Positions 11,256 to 22,840 of a DNA stretch of 64,000 nt are shown piece by piece. How positions within the stretch are numbered: position 1 is the stretch's first letter; each line of letters begins with the position of its first letter. Location of the stretch: the NCBI GenBank assembly GCA_008360955.1, contig LUCM01002475.1, forward strand, positions 116,346-180,345, read 5' to 3'. This DNA comes from Fasciolopsis buskii (taxonomy: Eukaryota > Platyhelminthes > Trematoda > Plagiorchiida > Fasciolidae). A program made the translations under genes and the position numbers. Below the pieces are notes generated by a model, which saw only the letters and a program-made list of their open reading frames with translations, ran no database searches and was not told the origin of the DNA.

Positions 11256-12557
11256 ATGTCTGATATGAACAAATGGAAGCGATATCGCATAAGAAAGAAG
11301 CGTTGGAGTACTATGCAATGTGCTGTATACGGGATTCGCTTCCCGCAGTTGGACAGTCGGAGTAAGAGAACTATAGCTTACCTAGCATCCCTAGGAGCCT
11401 CGACTTTTAGTGCTTCTGGAGAATGCCGGGAAACGCCTCAAGCAACTGAATCACATCGGCAATCCTTACCCAAGTAGTATATCGGACGTGAACCTGAGCC
11501 GGTGTTAGTCCGGAAAAAGTCCGGTAACATTCCGGTGGAATCCGGCGACTTCGGCTACTGCGTACGGAAAAAGTCCGGAATACTTAGGCAACGGAATCGC
11601 GGCACGCTTTTCATTATGTTTTCGATCATCCAATATGCAGTTGTAGTCGTTGCTGGCACGGGTTATAAAGCCATTTTGAGGGTCCGGAGACTACGATGGC
11701 TCCATCTAAGCAAGCCCAAACTAGGGAAACTTTATCATTTTCGCGGCTACCCTTTAGTTTTTTTGGGAGGGCCCCTTTACAAGTTAATGCGAACATATGG
11801 AGAGGTGAGTTGTTCCCAAATAAACTTCTATGAGTAGATTACTTGGAACTTATGCTATCTGCTGTCGACGATGTGCGGGTTACCGTCGAGTCTACAAGCA
11901 TGAGACTCGACATCTACCATAATTCTAGTATCCCGAAAACACTCTACCAGCTTAGGCGCGCGAACATCGATCGACAGTTGACGGGCCTCGAACCCGACCT
12001 CACCAATGTGAACAACCACAACGCTACAGTGAGTTTCACCATTTTGACGCAGGTGATATGTAGGTTAATGCCCTGAAGCGCTGCATCTGCAGTGACGTGG
12101 GCATCACTGTCCGACGGATGATGTCTTCCCTGAGTGGGGAAAACTTGGCGCCAATATGCAACTGGATGGGTTCATCCGAAAAAACATCTATCGCAAACCA
12201 CAGATTTAAATCAGCGGTGATAGGTAAGGCTGAATCATACCCTATATCATCCACTAAAAAGACGCTGTCAGGTGCACATCAGCTTTACAAGATGAGTCGA
12301 AGCTAAACATCGAGTGACCTATCAGGCACTGGTTCAGCGACTCTCGGGATCATGCTTACGGGCGCAGGATAACAAGGTAAACCTGAAAAACGCCCACAGA
12401 CTGGGTTATGCTCTGATGAACTTAACCATCGGTGAATTATTACATCGTAAGTAATTGGTATCACTTTAAATACCGCCGAACCACAAAAAATATATTCTGT
12501 TTTATCTCCCCTTTCCTTGCAGAAGGCGCCGCCGATCCAACTGAGAGGCCTGTATAA
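11256..12557 (+). CDS. five-exon DUF4806-like protein, 213 residues
   Basis: Exons 11,256-11,361, 11,838-12,028, 12,064-12,223, 12,297-12,446 and 12,523-12,557 join in one frame of 642 bases (213 residues plus TAA). Donors are GTAAGA, GTGAGT, GTAAGG and GTAAGT; the last acceptor, CTTTCCTTGCAG, is excellent, while the acceptors at 11,837 and 12,296 are weak. Intron sizes are 476, 35, 73 and 76 bases. Order in the protein: basic N-terminus (WKRYRIRKKR), a helical stretch (YLELMLSAVDDVRVTVES) as in the coiled coil before DUF4806, then ALKRC, DVGITVRRMMSSLSGENLAP and CNWMGSSEKTSIANHRFKSA. The VRRMxxxL plus NWxG pattern is how I recognise DUF4806, a domain of unknown function common in multicopy, partly transposon-associated animal genes. 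The C-terminal 60 residues match nothing I know. No poly(A) signal was seen nearby. Intact frame among decayed elements suggests recent or continuing constraint. Confidence 0.6.
11498..11585 (+). repeat. TCCGGA repeat inside intron 1, forward copy
   Basis: Runs GGTGTTAGTCCGGAAAAAG, CATTCCGGTGGAATCCGG, then TACGGAAAAAGTCCGGAATA. Read on the minus strand, 12,975-12,900 gives the same order of words, so the two are inverted copies about 1.4 kb apart. Confidence 0.6.
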
Positions 12558-12864
12558 AAATGGAATGTAACGTATATTTTTATTTCTTTAAATATAACTT
12601 AGTTTCGTAACCCGATTTAGATTTTCCAATTCGGTTCTTTTATGTGCGTACAGTTTCAGAGCATCCGTTGGTAGAATCGTGGACGTTTGGGGAATACTTG
12701 CCATTGCCTTTCATGCGTGCTGAATACTTACCGAAATAGCCCGCTAAGGTGAGAAACCGTCACTGGCGTATCACGGGCCCCGACGATAAGTATAAATTAG
12801 AAAACAAACAGTGCCCAAAAGGGGACATAAGATACTGGAGAGCGGGCCGATTTTCCGTTGCTCA

Positions 12865-12990
12865 TCTATTGCCCATCCGGTACCAGACCGGTACCACTAG
12901 CATTTCCGGATATTTTCCGTATGTGGTGGCTGGATTCACCGAATTCCACCGGAAGTTTTCCGGACTGACACCGGATCCGGTTCAGATCCG
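12865..12990 (-). repeat. TCCGGA repeat, inverted copy 3' of the DUF4806-like gene
   Basis: On the minus strand it reads GGTGTCAGTCCGGAAAACTT, then CCGGTGGAATTCGG, then TACGGAAAATATCCGGAAA, paralleling 11,498-11,585. It extends left with ATCCGGTACCAGACCGGTAC at about 12,876. The copies could be terminal or subterminal repeats of a DNA transposon or two insertions of a dispersed repeat. Confidence 0.6.
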
Positions 12991-13021
12991 GTATGCTACT
13001 TGGGTTCAATTATTCTTGTGA

Positions 13022-15060
13022 CGTTGCTTCCAGTCGACCGGTGGACGTCAATGATGCTTGCTCCTACGCTTTACTTTTTTCCATTAGTATGCATCTTCTT
13101 TTCAAATGGGCTTATACGTTTTCAAACATGTTTAAATACTGGAGTCTAGGCAACCATGGGAGTGATCTTATCCCACTGGCATTTTTTTATTGGATCTCAC
13201 CTTATTAGAAGTCCATAGGCGTGGTGGTATATGTAAGTTAATGCAATAGCCTAGCTTCCATTCTAAAGACAATTATTCCTCTTCCTGCTCACACTGTGAA
13301 TCCATCTCAAACTTCTTCCGTTGACCCTCAATATTTCTATCAAGAAACACAGAGATAATCCTGGTTTCAGTAATATATCAGCCTGTCAGGTGTCTTTACC
13401 CCTAATTAGTCACTTGCAAATAGGGGCGATCTTCGTCCTCGTACTGGTGTAGTTCGTCACTCATCCTGATAAATATTTCAAAAAGAAAACGCCAGTATTC
13501 TAACTTGCGCAAGACGGTTTGTCTCCACACCAATTCGAAATCGCCTAGGTGCAGACTACCCGTCGATGAGACGAAGCTGATTCACTCCAGAGGGCTCACG
13601 CCCTCATGGACACCAAGAGCAAGTTGCACAAATCGAATTTCAAGAATTGTTATAATTGCTTGCAGACAAGTTTCAAGATTCACAGAACTCCGACGTTTAT
13701 GGGCATTTTAAAGTTATGACTACAAATCATCATGCGTTAAGCAACCTAATAATGTGAGTCACTGGATTCCCCCTAATCTCTGATCATCAAAACTAGTTTT
13801 TTCGTCTCTGTGTCAGCCTTCATTTATTTGTTGTTACTCATGAGTAGCTCAATTACAACGACAAAAGATAATGGCCGCTTACCACCATCGCCTTAATAGG
13901 ACCTCAAGGTCGTTTAACACAGCGCAGTTGGGTGGTCACGGGGATATTTGTGGTAATCACCATCACAAACCATAGTTAGCTGAAATTCTGACACCAGACA
14001 CTTGAAACTTATCTTTAGTTCGACAGCCTCTTGAGTACATGCTGTTTATGCACTTGTGCATCGCCGTCGTCACCAAGGCTAATATAATTCTCACCTAATT
14101 GAAATGTATGCTCAGGAAATAGCCACTTCCTGGCACCAAACGCACGTACCCATATCGCTAATATAATGATATAATCAAAACCGAAGAACTAATCCAAGTT
14201 GCGATAACTGACATTTCTGGTCTGTCTACCACGAACAACTTCCGATTCTCGATAGATTTTTGTTCCAATTATCCCGAAAGAATTGCAGCTGGGTTTTAAT
14301 TCAGATCACATTTCATCTGATCTGACATGTTCACATGAAATAAGCTCAGTGTGACGGTTTCTTGTCAGAGACAAGCAAAGCAAAATAGGTTATTCTCCTG
14401 CTCGTTGCATCCCATATTTTCACGCTAACTTCACACATACGAATTCATTCAGTGTCCAATTGATTGCATTAAGTCACCAGATGCCAAGCGTTTTGGAGCT
14501 GCGCAGGATGGCTCGACTGACTGACCGCGCAATAGCTAGCAGCAGTAAATCACATCATACACATTGTCCGTTGACCAAAACTGTCAGGCCAGCCAGTAGC
14601 GGTCTATTAGATGTGATCGTTGGTGAAAGGCTTTTATATAACGAAATCTGACCTCGCAACACCTGGTGTATTCACTTCAAAATCCAGAAGGACCTCCTTT
14701 AAACTTACTCCGGAGGTGTCGACAGCATAAATCTTCCGAGTTTACTGTACAGAACGGGAACGTGGTTGGTTCTAAGCCTGAATAGTCTTTTAGGGGAGGG
14801 GAAATAGGACCTGTTTTCCTCAATAATTCTGTCTTGGCCCATTTGAACAAGAATGAGATGATATATGTGACACCGTGTATTTGGAGCTCTCAAGCATTAT
14901 GACAAAAATAGAAATGTCGAAAGAAGTACAAAACACCCTCTGGATGGGGCTTAGATGTATCCTGACCTCAGTCACTCTGGCAACAGAACTGAACAGACGA
15001 TCGTTCGGCCATGCGTTGAATGTCGCGAAGTCGACCATCGAACTGGATGAAGGACAGACC
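13022..15060. other. unassigned stretch
   Basis: Only short frames (60-72 codons), none recognised. A weak similarity of 14,460-14,560 to a gypsy gag tail was considered and dropped. Confidence 0.45.
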
Positions 15061-15500
15061 GAAAGACAGTCAGACAGTTAGCCAGCCAGATACAGACAAT
15101 AGGATGAGAGAGAGAGAGACGTATAGACTGACGGGACAGAGACAGACTGGAAAGAGAGGCCCTGTAGCATATGCCTGAGTGACGCGACGCGACAAGTTGG
15201 GCAGCCCACTCCTTTTATAGCGCACACGTACACCCCACATCCAGTCGGACCCGATGTCCAAAAGCCAGGTCAGAAAGAGTCCGTTCCTGCCAGCTGCCAG
15301 CTTACGGTTTGAGAGATGAAAGACAGCAGTCGCTGAAGGGCACGCGAGACGTCGGGATAACAGAAAACGACCAAATAGTGCTATATTTTCACATTTAAGT
15401 GTCAGACTCACTGTTGTCTCTGTTCGTCCGAGGAATGTGCACGAGAGACTTTGATGATGTTGGTCTTTCCCTCTGTCCACACAATTGAACTAACAACTCC
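15061..15500. other. GC-richer island with GA repeat and 136-codon frame
   Basis: Base composition is richer in G and C than the surroundings, with GATGAGAGAGAGAGAGACG at 15,100-15,120 and repeated GACAGA words. The minus strand is open for 136 codons (15,070-15,480), but the tail is Ser/Leu/Val-rich (SLSLILLSVSGW) and derives from the CT-rich complement of the GA repeat. I do not recognise the protein and regard it as probably non-coding repeat sequence. Confidence 0.4.
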
Positions 15501-16811
15501 CTCTCCGTGGCCAGACGTGTGGGTTTCGCATTTGTTGTGGTCACATGAATAGGCAATAGGGGGCAAAAAAACATGGTAGAACCTACCTTTGGCCTAATTG
15601 TCCTCCAGTGATTATCCCATACTTATTCTTGAAATGAACGCGCAAGATCTGTTGAACTTTTTGATAATTGCATCAACTTCAGGACTGTCTTCAAAATAGC
15701 AGTTGAATATAGATACTTTTGTTTCCGTTATCGTAATCATCATCATCATCATTCTAATAAAGTACACCAACAATCGTAACGGTATTAATGCCATTAGTAC
15801 TAGAATTTTGAGATGGCTCCAAGGCCGGAGTGATAAGGCTTACGTAAAATCCACTGATAGTTCCACATTCCGAAATTTACACCCCAAAGTCAGTCTTCTT
15901 TAACAACTTCCGGATGCGCAAGTAGATCTTTTATCACCTACTTTATTATTATTATTTCTACATTCTCCATTCAAACTGTTATCACCGTCACTGAGCAATC
16001 ACTGCTTTCTGGTTTGATCCATCATTTTAACTATAAAATTTTACGTCCCACTTCACCAAAACTCTGTCGAACTCCATAAAAAGCGCGGCTTCGCCATAAT
16101 CACGAAGCAGGAAATCAACCACGCTTAGCCAAGGAAAAATCAATCTTGCAGTCCGTTTGTCTATCAATCTATTTTCTAATCCGGAACGTGTACCACAACT
16201 TTGTGACTCGTTCAAACAAGTTGGAACGTTGTGTAGCGTAAGCGTTGCAATCAAAACGAAAGTAGCTAGTGCACAAGTTTACTGACTTCACGGCATGTTC
16301 AACCCCAGTAGTAAACGGCTGATTGTGTCTGCCCTTTTCGATTACTGTCCATCCCCTTGAGAAGCAACAGGAAATCGTCAAATAAAGTATGCATTCATGG
16401 GAGCTTGTTATGTTTACTTTGGCGGTAACCAATTTTTATCTTAATGCTGTTATCATTGAGCGTTTATATCTTGGTCAAAAATGTTTAGCAGCGAAATTCA
16501 TGATGTTTTACAGCATTCAGCTTAAAAAGTTTATTCACAATCAAGGTAAAATCGAGATATAAATTTATCTGGGAGCGATTGCCATCCGTTTGCACTAACC
16601 TTAGCGCTTGTAAGAATGTCAAAGCGCTGCAGGATGCGAGTATTCAAGTAAAAATGTCTCGTTTCTGTGGCTGGAGCCACATATTTCAGCCCTTCTGGTC
16701 GGTATTAGTTTCAGTGATTTTTGAAGTCCCCTCCAGATTGGCTTCCCTCGTTTGTTAGTTTCCGGTCTTACGTAGTTAAAGCTGGCTGTCTGTGAAGCAA
16801 GACCGTTCACA

Positions 16812-16838
16812 TTGATTGATTGATTGATTGATTGATTG
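16812..16838 (+). repeat. (ATTG)n microsatellite
   Basis: Six to seven perfect ATTG units. Nothing else is recognisable between 15.5 and 18.7 kb. Confidence 0.95.
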
Positions 16839-18785
16839 GTATCTGTCACTCACAATCCATATAGTTTGATGTTGCTTTTTGTCCTAAAATCACGATTTCT
16901 TATAGCGTTGACAGTGACCGACGGAATGGTGCCGTTTCCTGATACCTGCCTTGAGAGATATCAATTTCGCTTTGTTATAGTGTTATTCGTATAAGCTCAA
17001 TATCGTTCTTGCTGCGCTACTAGGCGACCACGGTCTATTCAAGTGACAGCCGAAAACTAGTGTAACAACCCAGTATGACTGAAGCTCCGCTGAGGCAATA
17101 AGAGCATCATTTTACAAATGGGACGGGACCGCCATTGTGCATATTTTTCGAAATTATGCCAACATCATTAACCGGAATTAGATAAGATAGTACCCCTGTG
17201 CCGCGAGGTCTGGAAAGTGGGTTGTCGAGTTGTGCTTAGGTAACCAAAGTATCCTACAGTAGGTACGAGCCAATGGCCTATCGTAATATGATTCACTTTT
17301 CAGATCTATATAAGCGGAAATTCAATTAGTCAATTGGAGGGAAGTCCCGTAAAGTTTTGACAACCCACCCCATAACTCGGCATTTGAAGAGTGCAACGAG
17401 CTAACAAGTGTTGTGGAGCGTAACACAAAACATTATTAGAGGACACGTTTGAAATCCTATGTTCTTGGCATATTTGGGGTAGCTGATTCTACTCGATCGT
17501 TTAGAGTGAGCTGTGAAAGTTCTGTTCCAAGAAATCGTTTGATTATAGCAATTGGAACTTTCCGTTTTACGAAATACTCACTTTGTTGAAAAGGAAATAA
17601 AAGTAAGGTCAGCATTAATTGGCAAATTAAAGTCAAATAAAAGTTAGAAACACGTGATACGCCCAGTGTAACTTGACTGCCACATTGAGATACCGTCATC
17701 GTGATCGCTAATTAGTGAGCCCTCCATAGACCAAAGCGGAATAAGTAAGGTCCGGTAAAAGCTAAGTAGCAGCTAGTTGAAAAGAGAACAAAAATATGTT
17801 CTGATTTATATGAAAGCCAAAACTCATTCAGCAGAAGCAAGGGAAATTGAAGGCTTGTCATAAGAAAGATTTACGGAAAGTGATATTAGTAAAAACTTAC
17901 ACTATGAAACAGGACTTGAGCGAACACTGAGCCCTGATATCTTATAATATGCTGACATCCAGCAGATGTCCGCGGGGAAACTCCGTGACAAAAGAAGTCT
18001 GTCAACGGAATAAGATAATGCTGAGCTTGTAGGAATGTGATAATTTGTAATACTCGAACTAGGCTGGAAAATCGAAAGCACTGACGTACTCTGACCAAAT
18101 TAGAGGCGATAAGAAAACCAATGGAAATCAGCTACGTGCACAACTCATTGGGAAGTAACCTGAGTAACCAAAAGTAAGTCAAAACATCTGATAAATGACC
18201 CCCTCGATGACCGGTCACCATTTAGTCTGTTTTATTCCTAAATCACTGGGTTTCATTAGGGCTTATTTCTTTGCATACCTATCGTTATAAAATGTAGTGC
18301 TTTGTTCTATGTGATTTTTACAGATTTATGCCATAACTTATCTTATTGAAGTTTGTCTTTTTAGTGTCCTAGCAGCTGCATCATAGATCAGAACTGTAGG
18401 ACTTAGAATAGGCTCAAATGAGGGTTCCCTGAGTCACAATGTTACCATACTCAACACTCGTAATAACATCACAAATTCGAGTGATCATCACTTATTGGAA
18501 TACATCCCATCCGGCCTACGTAACAGAGGACAACAAGACGACCGCAACAGATGTAAATCACGTAAGCGCCTAGCTAGAATAAATTCAGTTGTATACTAAC
18601 TGGACAGAAATATCTTTGGCACAGTTGCTTTTGACAAATTCCAACTGAAGAATGTTCACTTTCTCATTTTTCAAATATTAGCCAAAAACTAAATACGGTT
18701 AACAGTACGAAACTTAATCCACAAAAGAAAAAGCTGGAACAAAAGTGAAGTTTATTGCCTTAAAACTGTACACATTAATCTCCTC
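16839..18785. other. unassigned stretch
   Basis: No frame above 80 codons, no recognised repeat, and no strong exon candidate was seen on either strand. Confidence 0.45.
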
Positions 18786-18791
18786 ATTAAG

Positions 18792-18797
18792 TTTATT
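18792..18797 (-). other. poly(A) signal AATAAA on the minus strand
   Basis: AATAAA reads on the minus strand about 250 bases downstream of the exon at 19,045-19,130 and may terminate that gene. Confidence 0.35.
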
Positions 18798-19044
18798 CAA
18801 TTTTCCCCAAACACTTTCGCGCTGCTTTCTTCAGTAATACAACAATGGAAGAAAAATGGTTGGGGAAAATAGTCGTTGCAACAGATGTATATTTAGGGCT
18901 GAACTGAAGATATATGCTTACGAAGGAACGGATATGTCCGAGTTAATATACTGAAAACAGTTTGCATCACGAAGATAATGCGAGCTTTCCGAACTTGTTA
19001 TAATCTTGCAAGGCGAAAGTCTAACACCAACAGTTTACCCTTAC

Positions 19045-19303
19045 CTAGTGTATCGACGACTGCAATCTCTGCAGCGGACATCCGCACAGACTCGTACTTG
19101 ACCATGTTCAATTTCGATGATAGATTCCTACTGGAATAGGACAACAAATTCGATGGAATGCGATTACTAGATGGCATCAGGAATATTATCTACCTATCTA
19201 TAAATGCTGATGCACATACATTAGTTGGTAATCCACATTTTACCTGGAGGCCCATCGCCGTTGAAGTGGAAGGCCAGCTTTGAATTTTGGTATTCGAAGT
19301 CCA
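19045..19303 (-). CDS. two short exons of an unidentified gene
   Basis: Exon 19,303-19,244 (60 bases) follows the strong acceptor GGTTTCTCGTTTTTCAG and ends at CCAG/GTAAAA. Exon 19,130-19,045 (86 bases) follows TGTTGTCCTATTCCAG and ends at CTAG/GTAAGG. The second exon has a single open frame (RNLSSKLNMVKYESV, then RMSAAEIAVVDTL). The matching phase of the first exon is also open throughout (GLRIPKFKAGLPLQRRW), so the pair joins cleanly across a 113-base intron. A terminal exon may follow after CTGTTTTCAG near 18,945 or after TTCAG near 18,900, before the AATAAA at 18,792. Function unknown. The agreement of two strong splice-site pairs with one open phase is the main evidence. Confidence 0.5.
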
Positions 19304-19570
19304 CTGAAAAACGAGAAACCATTATGTCGCAGCTGTGTGAGGCACCTTTGGTGAAATGATTGTCGAAAACCACTATACTGGACGATCGTGAGAATACGCA
19401 AAAATATTTTCGTAGACGGAGACGTATATTGTGTATCAATGGTGCAGTACTGCCATCATCTTCGTCGAACATCAGCTTTGTCGTCGGCGGAAAGCAAGCA
19501 TGAAAAAGAAGCAATACAAAACAATTCAAATACATTTCCTCTCAAAGTGTCAAATTTTTTCAAAGTGTTA

Positions 19571-19950
19571 TTAAATTATATATATATATATATATATCAA
19601 ATTTATGGCGTCAGGAGTGCGCATGGAAGTTCTTCGTCGAAAAGTCCACAGAAGAACCACAACTGTGATACATATGTATATTCCGTCCTCGTTCCTAAGG
19701 TTGGCTCAGCTCAACTGACAAAGAATTATCAACGAATCACAGTTGTGGTTCTTCTGAGGTGCTTTTATGCACACTCATGACGCTACAAATTCGATTCTGA
19801 TGAGACATACCAACTGGGAGTTTACAAGTATGAGGATGTTTGGACAAGAGAGTATCGGGTACGCATACCTGACGAGCGACAATAACCGCGAAACCGATCG
19901 TGTGCTCCCGGGCAAATTTTGTTCACACGTCCAGATACTACTTACTGCTT

Positions 19951-19995
<45 letters not shown>
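19571..19995. repeat. AT-bounded foldback repeat, copy B
   Basis: Begins and ends in (AT)n runs (about 19,575-19,597 and 19,952-19,994). The segment 19,608-19,670 is the reverse complement of 19,736-19,783, apart from a 17-base gap, giving a smaller internal hairpin than copy A. The right part, 19,800-19,945, matches the copy A arm including TGGATGTTTGGACAAGAGAG-like and CCCGGGCAAATTTTG sequence with scattered substitutions. It is the only copy that carries both the AATCACAGTTGTG segment and the full right arm in one orientation plus the inverted left piece. Confidence 0.8.
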
Positions 19996-19996
<1 letters not shown>

Positions 19997-20261
19997 TAAG
20001 CGCCCCCAATACAGTTGGTTGTGATCTTGATGAAAAAGAGTCAATGGAACATCCTGTCGCTACTTGTGACGACTCATGAGGAGCTAAGTTCGTATCCATT
20101 TCTCCACCAGGGTATTTAATAAGATGATTGATTAGTGGGCCACTGAAATGACCATATAAACACTACTGAGTGGGCTTAGTTAGCTTATCCAATTTCAGGC
20201 AACATCCGAATTTCCAACATAACCCAATTTCTGCATCGGAATGAACAAGCTTACTTCGTTG

Positions 20262-20567
20262 TTAAACTGTGGGCCGTCTGTCCTTGATCGTTGCGTTCAT
20301 GTATACGATAGACAGCACCAGGTAAACATTATGATAACAGGCGCAATGACGCGTCACCACGGCCCAAGCCTCAACGTTCCCGTAAATCTGTGTGTCTGGG
20401 CTCGTAACTTGATCTTCGTCCATTCGTAAGCCGAACAGAACTTCTGAGCGACGGTGAATCTGCAAGAAAGCCCAGTTCTTCAAGACAAGGAGATGGACCA
20501 GCTGATCCGTCTCAATCAAACGTTCAGCTATGACGGGCGCGTGTATTAGCTCCAGTAGCGTGCACAT
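20262..20567 (-). CDS. possible exon, 101-codon open frame, unrecognised
   Basis: The frame carries LIETDQLVHLLVLKNWAFLQ, HRRSEVLFGLRMDEDQV and YGNVEAWAVVTRHC with varied, protein-like composition, and is longer than the opposing frame. It lies on the same strand as and upstream of the exons at 19.0-19.3 kb and could belong to the same gene. A CTACAAAG acceptor-like sequence precedes the first Met. No clear donor was identified, and there is no family match. Confidence 0.3.
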   Translation of the reverse strand: MCTLLELIHAPVIAERLIETDQLVHLLVLKNWAFLQIHRRSEVLFGLRMDEDQVTSPDTQIYGNVEAWAVVTRHCACYHNVYLVLSIVYMNATIKDRRPTV

Positions 20568-20599
20568 CTTTGTAGACAGCCGAATTCCATTGCTTTGTA

Positions 20600-22290
20600 T
20601 TGTACAGACTTTTGCCTACATCAGTGTTGCATTTCTGTCAAAAATATGCCGGTATTCAACAATCCCGGAATAGACACCCCCACCGAAAAGGGGGGGTTAA
20701 GGCCTGTGTACAAGTCAGCACAAACGTTTCCTCTGAATGGATTAGATCTTTGAGTTATAACAATGTACGGTCCCAATCGAGGATGAAAACTGGTGGTGTT
20801 TTAAAAAACCAATAATTTCGAAACACCATAAAGACGAACGAAGACCATAACGTAGCCCAAAACCCCATAAGAAAACAACGAAATGATGACAGAGAGTTGT
20901 AGCGAAGCCAGTCAAAGGACGCGGGTCGGTTTTGTGTGTGAAAGCACAGGCAATCGCATCGTTCACAGGCCACCTTATGTATCCACTAATTAGTCGCTTT
21001 TTTAGGCGAAGCTAAGTGTCTCACCGGAGGAGTTGTCTACAAGACAATACCTCCATCAAATGTCACCAATTTACTTTGCCTACCTCAAAATACAGAAGCA
21101 TTGTTTTGGATTTCAACAAGAGTTAAACTGTCAAAAGGTGCAGAACACAAGTCATACTCACTGACCCGCTTTTAGGAAAAACAAGGTGCATACCTGTTAT
21201 CTTTCCGGCCAACGCGATTCGCAGACACAAGCAGTAAAGTAGATACTAACCCTGCCTACCTTACCGACAGCTTTCCTCGTGATTCTTCTATTATCTATCG
21301 TTGGACGTTGACCCAAGGGCCAACATAATGAGCCCGTAACACGACGGGTATGGTATCCAGTTTCGTGAGTTGTACATGAGACAGAAAACGCCAATATTAG
21401 GCACCCGTGGCGTCAATGTGACATGCAGCTGTGGATCAAAGAGTGAGTGTAAACAGTACCATTGAAGTCTGTCCTAAAACACGACTCGAAAAAATCCTCA
21501 CTGACAACAGATATATAAAAATATGTTAGAACACCGTTGTCTTCGAGGTGCTCGTAGAATAGGCTGGAAGAACTCTCTCAGTGACTTAGATATTAGGCTT
21601 GGGATACTGAAACTTATGGTCCAATCCTTAGAAGAACGATAAACTGCTAAATAGAGGAATGAAGAACTGCATGGAAGTGCAACGATTTTAAGTGTAAATG
21701 CGTCGGTATCCGTATCAATGGACCATGTTATCCCCACCCATTGATTAAAGAGATCTCGTAGACCTCGATCCGGTAGTCTACCTGGGCCTTCAAGAGCCTG
21801 TCCATTGGTTTAAGTTTTTGTACTTTTTTGCTCTGTAAACTACCGATTGCTTCAACCCATCTTTCATTCGTTACCTGAGTCGCAGAACAACGTACAACGA
21901 TGTAGTTGTCTAGTAGGTATGCAAAACATTTATGGTGAGTCCACGTGCAAGTCAAGTAATAGATTCCGATGTAGCTTCGCGCTCATCATCGTAGACAAGC
22001 AACCAATGAGAATCTTGATGACAAGTGGTCGTGAAAGCTAGACATTCCTCGATTCTCATTAGATGAAATGTATTCAACCCATCCGATTATCTCCATTTTT
22101 GCATATAAACGCATGAGTCATAAGTAAAACTCGAACGTGTTTCTTTTCTGCTGTAGTCTTTTCAATGCCTTGTTTGTGTAACTCAGGGTTGGAGCCAGTT
22201 TAATACCTTTTGGTAACTCGTATTCTTCCGTTACTACGACTGATCGAATTCTAAATACTCATGCATGTCCCAAGTATCTTTAACTATTCT
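20600..22290. other. unassigned stretch
   Basis: Short frames only, up to 79 codons. The minus-strand frames at 21,498-21,955 lie where the downstream part of the 22.3-23.5 kb LINE would be expected but show none of its reverse transcriptase motifs. Confidence 0.4.
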
Positions 22291-22319
22291 CATTCAGTGC
22301 TTCTTCTGAACCAACCAAA

Positions 22320-22560
22320 GCAAATGTTGAGGAGGGCGCCAGATGACCCGACGTCGTTTTCCTATAAATAGGCTTGTGTCTGCCAGGAACAACCTCGGAT
22401 CGAAAGAGACTTAGATGAGACGATTACTGACCCCAGGACTATCACATGGGACAGAAAATGACTCACTGCTGTGAAGCTCCTTCTCTGCCAAGTGGCCAAA
22501 TGAAGCGTTGAAATCACCACCAACGGCCACAAAGCCCGTTGAATGGGTACTTTGGAGTAA
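22320..22560 (-). pseudogene. LINE endonuclease catalytic region fragment
   Basis: GGDFNA is the conserved 'GDFNA' catalytic block (Asp and Asn) of LINE endonucleases, and 70 residues later RRRVIWRPP matches the 'RxxxTWxxP' block. One in-frame TAA falls between NRLI and VSFDPRL. The final SDH/DH block was not found. Confidence 0.75.
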
Positions 22561-22840
22561 TTCAGTTGAGTCTCCTTAGTAAACGTCTTTAATCCCGGGA
22601 AAGCTGAAATAAGTGGGCCCACAAACAGATACGACGAACAGACAAAGACGTTTCAGTCGACTGGTATTGACACTTACAGTACGGTACAACTAAACTGCAA
22701 GTAAACGGATGTTGACTGGGGCCCAGTTTAACAGCGCATGCACCACTCGTCTGCTCAGAGGGATCCTAAAAGCAGCAAGATCACAGAAGCTCGAAACCGA
22801 ATCACGTGACACTCGAAGAGTAAAGCGAGAAAATAAGGTT

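Noticed and set aside
14460..14651. Resemblance of ELRRMARLTDRAIASSSKS to the end of a gypsy gag protein
   Set aside because: Too short and helix-like to be specific; no other gypsy part lies nearby.
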